Source of the DNA: Brucella daejeonensis
Lineage (GTDB): Bacteria > Pseudomonadota > Alphaproteobacteria > Rhizobiales > Rhizobiaceae
Direction of reading: 5' to 3'
NCBI RefSeq assembly: GCF_014199265.1
Contig: NZ_JACIJG010000001.1
Coordinates: 310,001 to 374,000, forward strand
DNA length: 64,000 bases
A model generated the notes under the pieces. That model was not told where the DNA came from and did no database searches. It saw nothing but the letters and a program-made list of their open reading frames with translations. Made by a program: the position numbers and the translations under genes. Position 1 is the first letter of the stretch. Every line of letters begins with the position of its first letter. Positions 47,023 through 55,868 of the stretch are shown one piece after another.

Positions 47023-48501
47023 AGCGAGCCGGATATCGTCATCATCGGATCGGGTATCGGCGGCGCGACGATGGCTGCGGGGCTTGCTGCGTCGGGTGCC
47101 GATGTTCTCATTCTTGAGGCGGGGGAACATTTACCGGACAGACCGGAAAACCGCGATCCACGCGCCATTTTCCAGCGCGGTTTCTTCCGCCCGAAAGAAT
47201 TCTGGTATGAGGCGGACGGAACGCCGTTCAATCCCGGAAATTATTACAATGTCGGCGGCAATTCCAAATTCTATGGCGCGGTGCTGATCCGCTATCGCCG
47301 CGAGGATTTCGCTGAAAATGCGCATCTGGAAGGCGTGTCGCCCGCATGGCCTTTTTCTTATGAAGAACTGGAGCCGTGGTATTGCCGCGCGGAAGAGCTT
47401 TTCCAGGTGCGCGGCGAACTGGGCGACGATCCGACCGAACCGCCGCATTCGAAGCCCTATTCTCATCCTTCTATTCATGACGAACCGCCCATCGCCGATG
47501 TGCGGGAGCGGCTCAGGAAGGCGGGGCTCCATCCGGCTTCCCTGCCGCTTGGTGTCGATATCGAGCGCTGGCTGGCAAAGGCCAGAACGCCGTGGGATGC
47601 GCATCCCAATTGCGATGACGGCAAGATGGATGCGGAAAGCTGTCCGCTTGCCGCCGCCCTGAAACATGCAAATGTGCGGCTGGAAACATCGGCGCGGGTG
47701 ACGCGGCTGGAAGCTGGACCGGACGGCAGGGCAATCGCGGCGGTTCATTATGTGAAGAATGGCGAAGCGCTGGTCGTGCGGCCGAAACTGGTCGTTCTGT
47801 CGGCGGGCGCGGTGCAGTCGGCAGCGCTTTTGCTGCGCTCCGGCTTGGCCAACCGGTCCGATCAGGTGGGGCGCAATTTCATGAACCATAATTCCAGCGC
47901 GGTGATCGCCTTCGATCCGCTCTATCGCAATGACAGCGTCTATCAGAAGACATTCGGCTTCAACGACTATTATCTTGACGATGGCGCGGGCGGACCGCCG
48001 CTCGGCAATGTGCAATTGCTGGGGCGCGTGTCGGGCGCGATCCTGAAATCCAGTATGCGCCAAGCGCCGGAATGGGTGTTGAACCGGATTGCCGGGCACA
48101 CGATCGATTTCTACGCGATGAGCGAAGACCTGCCGTCGCCGGAAAGCCGCGTGAGCGTGGATGGCGACCGGATCGTTCTGCACTGGATGCGCACCAACTG
48201 GAAAGCGCATCTCATGCTGGTCGAAAAGCTGAAATCGGCGCTGAGGCAAGCAGGCTTTCCGGTCGTGCTGTCACGAGCCTTCGACCGGCGCACGCCCTCG
48301 CATCAATGCGGGACGGTGCGCATCGGTGACGATCCGGCCAGTGCGCCGCTCGATCCCTGGTGCCGTGCTTATGACCATCCCAATCTTTATGTGGTCGATG
48401 CATCGTTCCTGCCCACTTCGGCGGCGGTCAATCCGGCGCTGACCATTGCCGCGCAGGCGCTGCGCGTGGCGGACCATGTGAATCGGGAGGTGCTGGCATG
48501 A
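46957..48501 (+). CDS. GMC-type FAD oxidoreductase carrying an N-terminal aldehyde dehydrogenase remnant
   Basis: A 514-residue flavoprotein. The first about 22 residues are the aldehyde dehydrogenase leftover (MNTFMDGTPELPFGGYRRSG); the true enzyme begins at about residue 25 with PDIVIIGSGIGGATMAAGLAASGADVLILEAGE, the FAD-binding motif. Later parts: NVGGNSKFYGAVLIRYRREDF, LSAGAVQSAALLLRSGLA, SHQCGTVRIGDDP and the C-terminal VVDASFLPTSAAVNPALTIAAQALRVADH. Translation must start at ATG 46957 (in frame, immediately after TGA) or ATG 46969, with no good ribosome site of its own. It is thus likely to depend on reinitiation. It resembles gluconate/sorbosone-type GMC dehydrogenases; substrate unknown. 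Confidence 0.85.
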   Translation: MNTFMDGTPELPFGGYRRSGPGSEPDIVIIGSGIGGATMAAGLAASGADVLILEAGEHLPDRPENRDPRAIFQRGFFRPKEFWYEADGTPFNPGNYYNVGGNSKFYGAVLIRYRREDFAENAHLEGVSPAWPFSYEELEPWYCRAEELFQVRGELGDDPTEPPHSKPYSHPSIHDEPPIADVRERLRKAGLHPASLPLGVDIERWLAKARTPWDAHPNCDDGKMDAESCPLAAALKHANVRLETSARVTRLEAGPDGRAIAAVHYVKNGEALVVRPKLVVLSAGAVQSAALLLRSGLANRSDQVGRNFMNHNSSAVIAFDPLYRNDSVYQKTFGFNDYYLDDGAGGPPLGNVQLLGRVSGAILKSSMRQAPEWVLNRIAGHTIDFYAMSEDLPSPESRVSVDGDRIVLHWMRTNWKAHLMLVEKLKSALRQAGFPVVLSRAFDRRTPSHQCGTVRIGDDPASAPLDPWCRAYDHPNLYVVDASFLPTSAAVNPALTIAAQALRVADHVNREVLA

Positions 48502-49262
48502 ACCGTCAAAGACCTGTTGCACTGGTCACCGGCGGGTGTCGCGGCATCGGGCTGGGCATTGCCCGCGCATTGGCCGCAAGAGGGTTCGACCTTGCGATCG
48601 CCGACCTTGAAAACGACGCGGCCGTCATTGGCGAATTGCGCGGAGCGGGCGGCAGGGTCGCTTTCTTCAAGAGCGACCTTGCGGCGGTCGAAACGCATGA
48701 GGCGACCATATCGGCAATCGTGGCGGAGTGCGGCGGCATCGACTGTCTCGTCAACAATGCGGGCATCGGTTCCGTCGAGCGCGGCGACTTCCTGGGGCTG
48801 AAGCCTGAAAATTTCGACACGATCATGGGTGTGAACCTGCGCGGCACGGTGTTCTTCACACAGGCCGCGGTGAAGGCCATGCTGGCGGCCGGCGACGTGC
48901 GTTTTCCGCGCAGCATCGTGACGATCAGTTCGGTTTCGTCCGTGATGAGTTCGCCCGAGCGGCTCGACTATTGCATCAGCAAGGCCGGGCTGACGGCTTT
49001 TGTGCAAGGGCTGGCCTTACGGCTGGCCGAAGCGCGGATCGGCGTGTTCGAAGTGCGCCCCGGCATCATCCGCACCGACATGACGGCAAGGGTTGCCGGG
49101 CGTTACGACGGGCTGATCGAAAGCGGGTTGGTGCCGATGAAGCGCTGGGGCGAGGTGGGCGATGTCGGCGCCATCGTTGCCGGGCTTGCGGGCGGCGATT
49201 TCATCTTCGCGACCGGTTCGGCGGTCAATGCCGATGGCGGTCTTTCCATTTCGAGGCTTTAG
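48498..49262 (+). CDS. Short-chain dehydrogenase/reductase
   Basis: A 254-residue classical SDR: VTGGCRGIGLGIARALAARGF (NAD(P) binding), NNAGIG, catalytic Ser in ISSVSSVMSS and YCISK (Y-x3-K), and the C-terminal ATGSAVNADGGLSISRL. It overlaps the upstream GMC gene by four bases (ATGA) and is followed within 2 bp by another GMC gene, so it belongs to the same cluster. Substrate unknown. Confidence 0.92.
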   Translation: MNRQRPVALVTGGCRGIGLGIARALAARGFDLAIADLENDAAVIGELRGAGGRVAFFKSDLAAVETHEATISAIVAECGGIDCLVNNAGIGSVERGDFLGLKPENFDTIMGVNLRGTVFFTQAAVKAMLAAGDVRFPRSIVTISSVSSVMSSPERLDYCISKAGLTAFVQGLALRLAEARIGVFEVRPGIIRTDMTARVAGRYDGLIESGLVPMKRWGEVGDVGAIVAGLAGGDFIFATGSAVNADGGLSISRL

Positions 49263-49263
49263 G

Positions 49264-50901
49264 ATGGCTTATGATTATATCATCGTTGGCGGCGGGCCTG
49301 CCGGTTGCGTTCTCGCCAATCGTCTGAGCGAGGATGCGTCGGTAAAAGTGCTGTTGCTGGAAGCGGGGGGAAGCGACTGGAATCCCCTGTTCCACATGCC
49401 TGCGGGCTTTGCCAAAATGACCAGGGGCGTGGCAAGCTGGGGCTGGGAAACGGTTCCGCAGAAGCACCTGAAAAACCGCGTGCTGCGCTATACGCAGGCG
49501 AAAGTCATCGGCGGCGGCTCCTCGATCAACGCGCAGATCTATACGCGCGGCAATGCCGCCGATTACGATCTCTGGGCGCGCGAGGAGGGCTGCACCGGCT
49601 GGGATTACCGCCATGTGCTGCCCTATTTCAAACGCGCCGAGGACAATCAGCGTTTCAACGACGATTATCATTCCTATGGCGGGCCGCTTGGCGTTTCCAT
49701 GCCGTCCGCGCCGCTGCCGATCTGCGACGCCTATATCCGCGCAGGGCAGGAACTGGGCATTCCCTACAATCCCGATTTCAATGGTCGCGAACAGGCGGGT
49801 GTCGGCTTTTATCAGCTGACCCAGCGCAACCGTCGCCGCTCTTCCGCCTCGCTTGCCTATCTCGCGCCGATCAGGGATCGCAAGAACCTCACCTTGCGCA
49901 TGAATGCACCGGTGCGCAACATCGTTCTGGAAAGGGCACGCGCCACTGGCGTCGTGCTGATGAGCGGCGAAGTGCTGCGCGCCGCGCGCGAGGTCATCGT
50001 GTCATCCGGCGCCATCGGCTCGCCGAAACTGCTGCTGCAATCGGGTATCGGTCCCGCCGACCACCTGAAACAGGCAGGCGTTGCGGTGAGGCACGACCTG
50101 CCCGGCGTGGGCGGGAACCTGCAGGACCATCTCGACCTGTTCGTCATTGCCGAATGCACCGGGGACCACACTTATGACGGCGTGGCGAAACTGCACCGGA
50201 CGCTTGCCGCCGGGCTGCAATACATGCTGCTCGGCTCCGGTCCCGTCGCGTCCAGCCTGTTCGAGACCGGGGGCTTCTGGTACGCCGATCCACAGGCACG
50301 GTCGCCGGATATCCAGTTTCATCTGGGGCTTGGATCGGGCATCGAGGCCGGGGTCGAAAAGCTCAGGAATGCCGGTGTGACGCTCAATTCCGCCTATCTG
50401 CATCCGCGCTCGCGCGGCACGGTGCGGCTTGCGTCCAGCGATCCGGCGACGGCTCCGCTGATCGATCCCGATTACTGGAGCGACCCGCATGATCGCGCCA
50501 TGTCCATCGAGGGTCTGAAAATCGCCCGCGAGATCATGCAGCAGGCTGCATTGAAACCCTTCGTGCTGGCCGAGCGCCTGCCGGGACCGAAGGTCGTCAG
50601 CGATGACGATCTGTTCGATTATGCCTGTGCCAATGCGAAGACGGACCATCATCCGGTCGGCACCTGCAAGATGGGCACGGACGCGATGGCCGTCGTCGAT
50701 CCCGACCTGAAAGTGCGCGGGCTGGAGGGCCTGCGCGTCTGCGACAGTTCGATCATGCCGCGCGTTCCTTCCTGCAACACCAATGCGCCGACCATCATGG
50801 TCGGCGAAAAGGGTGCGGATATTATTCGCGGCCTCGATCCTCTGCCGCCCGCCGTTTTTTCGTGGGAGAAAAACGAACAGAAGCCACGGGCAAGGGTTTA
50901 G
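49264..50901 (+). CDS. GMC-family choline dehydrogenase-like oxidoreductase
   Basis: A 545-residue FAD enzyme: YDYIIVGGGPAGCVLANRLSED, the GMC signature GGGSSINAQIYTRGNAADYD, SSGAIGSPKLLLQSGIGPA, and the catalytic His region in DHHPVGTCKMG plus SIMPRVPSCNTNAPTIMVGEKGADII at the end. Closest by eye to choline/alcohol dehydrogenases of the BetA type. It is the last gene of the LacI-controlled run and is convergent with the GFA gene. Substrate unknown; an alcohol is likely. Confidence 0.92.
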   Translation: MAYDYIIVGGGPAGCVLANRLSEDASVKVLLLEAGGSDWNPLFHMPAGFAKMTRGVASWGWETVPQKHLKNRVLRYTQAKVIGGGSSINAQIYTRGNAADYDLWAREEGCTGWDYRHVLPYFKRAEDNQRFNDDYHSYGGPLGVSMPSAPLPICDAYIRAGQELGIPYNPDFNGREQAGVGFYQLTQRNRRRSSASLAYLAPIRDRKNLTLRMNAPVRNIVLERARATGVVLMSGEVLRAAREVIVSSGAIGSPKLLLQSGIGPADHLKQAGVAVRHDLPGVGGNLQDHLDLFVIAECTGDHTYDGVAKLHRTLAAGLQYMLLGSGPVASSLFETGGFWYADPQARSPDIQFHLGLGSGIEAGVEKLRNAGVTLNSAYLHPRSRGTVRLASSDPATAPLIDPDYWSDPHDRAMSIEGLKIAREIMQQAALKPFVLAERLPGPKVVSDDDLFDYACANAKTDHHPVGTCKMGTDAMAVVDPDLKVRGLEGLRVCDSSIMPRVPSCNTNAPTIMVGEKGADIIRGLDPLPPAVFSWEKNEQKPRARV

Positions 50902-50912
50902 TTGTTTAGTCC

Positions 50913-51359
50913 CTAGTCCGCATCTGCTTCTTCGGCCGGTTCAAAACGCAGATAACCCACGATGCCCGCGCCGCGCCGGCCTGGATTGTCGGACGGGTGA
51001 TTGACGCCGTCATTCACCTCGACGACCGCAAAATCGAATGGCGAGACGCCTTCGAGGCAGGCGGCATTGATGCCGTATTGGCGCGGGTTGGAACGGCGCT
51101 GGTGGAAGGTGTAGATTCCGCATTTCGAGCAGAAAAAGTGTTTCGCGGTGCCCGTATTGAAGGTGTAGAGCGTCAGCGCGTCCTCACCCTCAAGGATTTC
51201 CAGCCCGTCGAGATCGGCCGAGACGGCCACCGCGCCACGCATCCGGCAATAGGAGCAGGTACAGCGCCGCGCGCTGTGCAGGCCATCGGAAAGTCTTACG
51301 CGAAAACGCACGGTTCCACAGTGACATGCACCTTCGGCTTCCTTGATGTCGTGGTTCAT
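50913..51359 (-). CDS. GFA-family zinc protein (glutathione-dependent formaldehyde-activating enzyme-like)
   Basis: A 148-residue protein with the GFA/CENP-V zinc ligands: CHCGTVRFRV, CTCSYCRMRG and FFCSKCGIYTFHQRRSNP. The β-tent fold is expected. Real substrates of such proteins are mostly unknown. It converges on the GMC gene and diverges from the SDR at 51466. Confidence 0.88.
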   Translation of the reverse strand: MNHDIKEAEGACHCGTVRFRVRLSDGLHSARRCTCSYCRMRGAVAVSADLDGLEILEGEDALTLYTFNTGTAKHFFCSKCGIYTFHQRRSNPRQYGINAACLEGVSPFDFAVVEVNDGVNHPSDNPGRRGAGIVGYLRFEPAEEADAD

Positions 51360-51465
51360 TTTCTCTCCTCGTGTCTTGTCGAAGCCTATTTTCTTTCTTG
51401 ACGGTTTACCACCGCCGAAAACCGGTTAAATTTGTCGCCGAAAATGCTTCTGGGAGGGAGTTGTC

Positions 51466-52230
51466 ATGGGCGATTTCGCAGTCGTGACGGGCGGCAGCAC
51501 GGGGATTGGCAGGCATCTCGTTTCCGCCTTCGCCGATGCGGGCTATGCGGTGGCCTTCAGCTATCGGCACGATGACGAAGCCGCGCAAACGCTCGTGGAG
51601 GCGATAGAGGAGGCGGGCGGCCAGGCGCTGGCACTCGGATGCGATGTCGGAAGTCGGGCGGAAGTCGAGACTTTTTTCGACGAGGTCTGCGACTGGTTCG
51701 GCGATGCGCCCGACGTGCTCGTCAACAATGCGGGCATCCAGACATGGGCGCCGTTGCTGGAGCTTTCCGAGGACGGCTGGGACGATGTCATCCGCACCAA
51801 TCTCAAGGGCTGTTTTCTCAACACGCAGGCTGCGGCCAGGCGCATGGTGGAGGCCGACAAGGATGGCGCCATCGTCAATATCGGCTCCGGCTGCAACAAG
51901 CTCGCCTTTCCGAAACTCGTTTCCTACACGGCGTCGAAAGGCGGGATCGAGCAATTCACCAAGGTTTCGGCGGTGGAACTGGGACCGCATGGCATCCGTG
52001 TGAACTGCGTCGCACCGGGTGCGATCCTCAATGAGCGCACGGCGGAGGAACAGCTCGACTATGCGAGCACCTGGACCCGCATCACGCCGCTGCGCCGGGT
52101 GGGAACGCCGGAGGATATTTCCGGTCCCGTTCTGTTTCTGGCTTCCGATGCGGCACGTTTCGTCACCGGCCAGACGATCTGGGTCGATGGCGGCGTGTTT
52201 TCACAGGCCAACTGGCCCTATGAGGGGTGA
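51466..52230 (+). CDS. Short-chain dehydrogenase/reductase (glucose-1-dehydrogenase-like)
   Basis: A 254-residue SDR with VTGGSTGIGRHLVSAFADAGY, NNAGIQ, the catalytic Ser in NIGSGCNKLAFPKLVSYTASKGG with Tyr-x3-Lys, and ARFVTGQTIWVDGGVFSQANWP. GGGAGGGAGTTGTC precedes the ATG. It is a single gene outside the LacI run; the substrate is not readable. Confidence 0.92.
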   Translation: MGDFAVVTGGSTGIGRHLVSAFADAGYAVAFSYRHDDEAAQTLVEAIEEAGGQALALGCDVGSRAEVETFFDEVCDWFGDAPDVLVNNAGIQTWAPLLELSEDGWDDVIRTNLKGCFLNTQAAARRMVEADKDGAIVNIGSGCNKLAFPKLVSYTASKGGIEQFTKVSAVELGPHGIRVNCVAPGAILNERTAEEQLDYASTWTRITPLRRVGTPEDISGPVLFLASDAARFVTGQTIWVDGGVFSQANWPYEG

Positions 52231-52593
52231 GTTGCGGTGGTGATCAACATCTGTTTCGGAATTGGTACTCATGTACTCGCAGCTAAAAGGCCTTAGTTTC
52301 GGCTACGCTTGTCCCCGTTATCAACAATTGACCCACTAGATATAGGATGTTCTGCCTATGTCTCGGTGAATATCTATATATTGTGTTGCGGAGTTTCCCC
52401 TTTTCTATCAAAATTCTACTGTTGCTTGTAGAAATGATTCGCACGCAACAAAGGAGAAGGCCAATCTAGTTGCAGCTAGATTGGCCTCGATAGAAACCGC
52501 CGGAAAGGACGGAGATTTGTGATCACGAGGCGACCATGTTCGCATTCGCGATACAAGTCAAGGTTCTTTCCGGTTTTGTGAAAGATAAAATCT
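52231..52593. other. Lower-GC non-coding strip with a perfect hairpin
   Basis: This 363-bp gap has no recognisable gene and is markedly poorer in GC than the genes to its left. AGGCCAATCTAG (52458-52469), loop TTGCAG, CTAGATTGGCCT (52476-52487) form a perfect 12-bp hairpin. A sequence like the core of the 59.8-kb repeat (GGTACTCATGTAC at about 52265) is present. It may be an old insertion next to the tRNA gene. Confidence 0.5.
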
Positions 52594-52782
52594 ATGACTT
52601 TACCCGCATACAAACTCACTTTTGAAGATGCCGTTCAGGTGCATTTAATGCTCATGAAAGGTGAATTGCAGAGCCGTATCGCAGCTCTTTTCGATACGAA
52701 TGGTGGACGCATTTCTGAAATCAATACTGGAAAGCGTCATCCGGGCAGCAAGGATGAGGCTGTTCGCCGCCTTCATTCCTAA
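52594..52782 (+). CDS. Small HTH-like protein, phage/plasmid type
   Basis: A 62-residue basic protein. The segment VHLMLMKGELQSRIAALFDTNGGRISEINTGKRHPGS has the spacing of a helix-turn-helix where RIAALFDTNGGRISEI would be the recognition unit; similar short proteins (IAAxFDVNxGRVSEV) occur on phages and plasmids. It follows a low-GC strip and precedes tRNA-Arg by about 100 bp. Only a weak ribosome site is visible. Function unknown. Confidence 0.6.
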   Translation: MTLPAYKLTFEDAVQVHLMLMKGELQSRIAALFDTNGGRISEINTGKRHPGSKDEAVRRLHS

Positions 52783-52886
52783 ATGTTGAGAAGCCGGGCG
52801 GGGAAACTCGCCCGGTCCTTCGTGAAATGAGTGCCGTTTAAAGCGTATTGCAGATGCGGGACACGACAAATGTTTGTGCAAAGAAA

Positions 52887-52963
52887 TGGTGATCCCGACA
52901 GGAATCGAACCTGTGACCTACAGATTAGGAATCTGTCGCTCTATCCTACTGAGCTACGGGACC
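52887..52963 (-). tRNA. tRNA-Arg (anticodon CCT)
   Basis: The minus-strand 77-nt cloverleaf begins GGTCCCG and ends CGGGATC-A-CCA with encoded CCA. The anticodon stem ACAGA / TCTGT encloses the loop TTCCTAA, giving CCT (reads AGG). D-arm AGCTCAGTAGGATAGAGC and T-arm CAGGTTCGATTCCTG are present. One G-T pair in the acceptor stem is acceptable. Confidence 0.96.
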
Positions 52964-53070
52964 AACCGAAAAACGTCCGCCGCTGATTCCAGCAAGTCGG
53001 ATGCTTTTCGACACATACTGGTTTTCGGACGGATCGCCAACCCCGCAAAAAGCGGGGCAGGCCGATTTCT

Positions 53071-54240
53071 TCAGTTTCCTGCGGCAAGCGCCGTTTCGGC
53101 CAGAGCCACGAAATAGCTCACGCCATAAGGAATAGCGTCGTCGTTGAAGTCGTAGGCCGGGTGATGAAGGCCCGGCGTGTCGCCATTTCCAAGGAAGACA
53201 TAGGCGCCGGGGCGCGCTTCCAGCATGTAGGAAAAATCCTCCGCCGCCATCATCGGCTCGACATTTTCGTCCACCTTGCCTTCACCCGCCACCGCGCCGG
53301 CGACACGGGCGGCAAACTCGGTCTGCGCGTCGTGATTGAAGGTGACCGGATAGTTGTTCTTGTAGCGCACGGTGATTTCCGTGCCCGTGGCCGCGGCGAT
53401 GCCAGCCGCCACCTCGCGGATGCGGCGTTCGGCAAAGGCGCGGGCCTCCTTTTTCAGCGTGCGCACCGTGCCGGAAAGCGTCGCCTTTTCCGGGATGACG
53501 TTGTAGGCTTCGCCCGCGATGAATTTCGTGACCGAGATCACGAGCGAATCGAGCGGATCGGTATTGCGCGACACGATGCCTTGCAAGGCGATCATCAGTT
53601 GCGATCCGGCAAGGATCGGATCGATTGTGCGGTGCGGCTGCGCGGCATGGCCGCCGCGCCCGGAAATGAAAAGATCGAACTCGTCGGTCGCGGCCATGAT
53701 CGGGCCCTTGCACATGGCGAACTGTCCGACCGGCAGGCCCGGCATGTTGTGCACGCCATAGACTTCCGTAATGTCGTAGCGGTCCATCACGCCGTCCTCG
53801 ACCATGGCGAGCCCGCCGGCGCCGCCTTCTTCGGCCGGCTGGAACAAAAGCGCGACGGAGCCGCGGAAATTGCGGGTTTCAGCGAGATATTGCGCGGCGC
53901 CCAGCAGCATGGAGGTGTGGCCGTCATGGCCGCAGGAATGGGCCTTGCCGGGATTTTGGGACGCCCATTCGACGCCACTGGTTTCGGTGATGGGGAGGGC
54001 ATCCATGTCGGCGCGCAGCCCGATCGCCGGACCGTCGCCGTGGCGTCCCTTGATGATGCCGACCACGCCCGTGCGCCCGACGCTGGTTTCCACGTGATCG
54101 CATCCGAAGGATTTCAGCTTCTCCGCTACGAATCTGGCGGTTTCGTGCACGTCGTAGAGAAGTTCTGGGTTCTGGTGCAGCTTTCGTCGCCATGCGGCGA
54201 TTTCCGCCTGGGATTCAACGGCGCGGTTCAACAATGGCAT
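53071..54240 (-). CDS. M20-family amidohydrolase (hippurate hydrolase-like)
   Basis: A 389-residue metallopeptidase-type hydrolase of N-acyl amino acids. HSCGHDGHTSMLLGAA carries Cys/His metal ligands, LLFQPAEEGGAGGLAMVEDG the Glu pair, VYGVHNMPGLPVGQFA another ligand His, and MMAAEDFSYMLEARPGAYVFLGNGD the C-terminal ligands. The lid domain has the usual GRGGHAAQPHRTIDPI. It is downstream of no other gene; tRNA-Arg follows in the same orientation. The natural substrate is unknown (hippurate, indole-acyl or peptide conjugates are possible). Confidence 0.92.
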   Translation of the reverse strand: MPLLNRAVESQAEIAAWRRKLHQNPELLYDVHETARFVAEKLKSFGCDHVETSVGRTGVVGIIKGRHGDGPAIGLRADMDALPITETSGVEWASQNPGKAHSCGHDGHTSMLLGAAQYLAETRNFRGSVALLFQPAEEGGAGGLAMVEDGVMDRYDITEVYGVHNMPGLPVGQFAMCKGPIMAATDEFDLFISGRGGHAAQPHRTIDPILAGSQLMIALQGIVSRNTDPLDSLVISVTKFIAGEAYNVIPEKATLSGTVRTLKKEARAFAERRIREVAAGIAAATGTEITVRYKNNYPVTFNHDAQTEFAARVAGAVAGEGKVDENVEPMMAAEDFSYMLEARPGAYVFLGNGDTPGLHHPAYDFNDDAIPYGVSYFVALAETALAAGN

Positions 54241-54440
54241 TTTCGGATGGCTCCCCGGATTGGGCGTGATTTGAAGCCGTCAGGATATGACGTTTCGGTG
54301 AAAGCGGGCAATCCCTGTTTGCCTTTTCCCCGCCACATGGCATAGATAAGAAAAAGTAAATCCCACATCCAGTGGATTGAATTTGACGTTCCTGAACGTA
54401 GATGCCAGGCAAATGAGAGGAACTTCAAATCCACCACACT

Positions 54441-54512
54441 AGTGGTCTTTTCGATTCCGACATTTGCCCGGCGCCTGTATCAGAGGGATGCAAATGTCGG
54501 AAACAGGCCACT
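54441..54512. repeat. 72-bp inverted repeat
   Basis: AGTGGTCTTTTCGATTCCGA at the left matches the reverse complement of the right end, which reads GCAAATGTCGGAAACAGGCC then ACT, with a small gap. It abuts the Bru-RS-like repeat that starts with AAAGCGTGTTGC. Confidence 0.6.
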
Positions 54513-54611
54513 AAAGCGTGTTGCATTCAATCATACTCGGGCGACACGCTTTAAGTTTTTGTTTTGACGCATGTCTCCCGAAACCGGTTCCCCCTTTCGG
54601 GAGACATGCTC
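54511..54611. repeat. Bru-RS-like palindromic repeat upstream of dacF
   Basis: AAAGCGTGTTGCATTC ... GACACGCTTTAAG forms one palindrome; a second follows, GACGCATGTCTCCCGAAACC ... CCTTTCGGGAGACATGCTC. It is about 100 bp and near-identical in parts to copies at 18313-18457 and 5321-5379. Confidence 0.75.
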
Positions 54612-54665
54612 CAGATGCAATTCGAACCCGCAAAAGTTGCAGGCTTTTTCGATTGGAACTACGGA

Positions 54666-55781
54666 ATGATGTCGAAATCATTGAAAATCTGGTTTGCAGC
54701 CGCTGGCCTGTCCGCTGCCGCACTGACGTCGGCTGAGGCCAATCCGTCGATTGCCGTGGATGTTGCGACCGGCAAGGTCTATGCACAGCAGGAAGCCTTC
54801 CAGCGCTGGTATCCCGCTTCGCTGACCAAGATGATGACGGCCTATGTGACATTCCGCGCGCTTCAGTCGGGGCAGATGACGCTGGAATCGCCGGTGCGCA
54901 TGACGGTGAACGCCGCCAAGGAGCCGCCGAGCAAGATGGGTTACAAGCCCGGATCGGTCATGACGCTCGATACGGCGCTCAAGATCATGCTGGTGAAGTC
55001 GGCCAACGATATTGCCGTTGCCGTTGCTGAAGCGGTGGGCGGCACGGAGTCCGGCTTCGCGCAGCGCATGAATGCCGAGGCGCAGCGTCTCGGCATGGTC
55101 GGCTCGCATTTCGTCAATCCGAACGGCCTGCACAATCCGAACAATTACACGACGGCGCGCGACCTCGCGGTTCTGGCCGTGCAACTGCGCCGCGAATTCC
55201 CGCAATATGCGCATTATTTCGCGACGGAGGCGATCGATCCCGGCGCGGGCAAGAAGGTTCAGGCCAATTACAACATCCTGCTCGGCCGCTATGACGGCGC
55301 CGACGGCATGAAGACCGGCTTCGTCTGTGCGTCCGGTTTCAATCTGGCGGGTTCGGCGACACGCAATGGCCGCACGGTGCTCGCGATCGTTCTGGGCGCG
55401 GACCGGCAGGAAACGCGCGCGGTTCAGGCCGCACAGCTCATGAGCGACGCCTTCCGCGCAAGCCCAGGCGGCGGCGCGACACTGGCCACATTGCGCCCGG
55501 CGCCCGGCGGCAATCTCGATCAGGCCGTCGATATGCGCAAGGCGATATGCAGCAAGCAGGCCATGGCCGACCGCTGGGATGGGCGCGACGTGGAGGGCAG
55601 GCTGAAGATCAACTCGCCCTATATCCACGCGATGGATCGCGATCCGGTTGCGGTGCGTGTGGGCCTCGTTTCCGAGCCGGGACCGATCTCCCGTCCGAGC
55701 CAGCTCGATATTTCGCAGGTCCCCGTGCCGATGCCACGCCCGCAGCGCGCAGCGGGCGTGAAGACGACCGCCATCAACTGA
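54666..55781 (+). CDS. dacF: D-alanyl-D-alanine carboxypeptidase (DacF/PBP5 type)
   Basis: A 371-residue low-molecular-mass penicillin-binding protein. Signal peptide MMSKSLKIWFAAAGLSAAALTSAEA; S-x-x-K in YPASLTKMMTAY, S-x-N in VKSANDIAVAV, and K-T-G in GADGMKTGFVCASGFN. It trims the terminal D-Ala of peptidoglycan stem peptides in the periplasm. The start is ATG 54666 (a second ATG follows at 54669); frames that extend further upstream enter the repeat and lack a signal peptide. The C-terminal anchor helix typical of PBP5 is not obvious; the tail is Pro-rich. Confidence 0.92.
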   Translation: MMSKSLKIWFAAAGLSAAALTSAEANPSIAVDVATGKVYAQQEAFQRWYPASLTKMMTAYVTFRALQSGQMTLESPVRMTVNAAKEPPSKMGYKPGSVMTLDTALKIMLVKSANDIAVAVAEAVGGTESGFAQRMNAEAQRLGMVGSHFVNPNGLHNPNNYTTARDLAVLAVQLRREFPQYAHYFATEAIDPGAGKKVQANYNILLGRYDGADGMKTGFVCASGFNLAGSATRNGRTVLAIVLGADRQETRAVQAAQLMSDAFRASPGGGATLATLRPAPGGNLDQAVDMRKAICSKQAMADRWDGRDVEGRLKINSPYIHAMDRDPVAVRVGLVSEPGPISRPSQLDISQVPVPMPRPQRAAGVKTTAIN

Positions 55782-55868
55782 CAGGGAGCAGTTGCGGACT
55801 GCTCCGATTTGTTCAAACGCGCATCCGTCCGAAAACATTCCGCTTTCGACATGCGCCTGAAAGCGTAA

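Larger units (their letters stand above)
54241..54665. other. Non-coding region between M20 hydrolase and dacF with two repeats
   Basis: This 425-bp gap contains two adjoining palindromic repeats (54441-54512 and 54511-54611) and an unassigned stretch of about 190 bp. No gene is seen. The dacF promoter must be formed at or within the repeat edge. Confidence 0.6.

Noticed and set aside
54092-54103. CCACGTGATC in the M20 hydrolase gene as a parS site
   Set aside because: Only the CACGTG core is shared; the flanking TTT and AAA arms of parS are missing.
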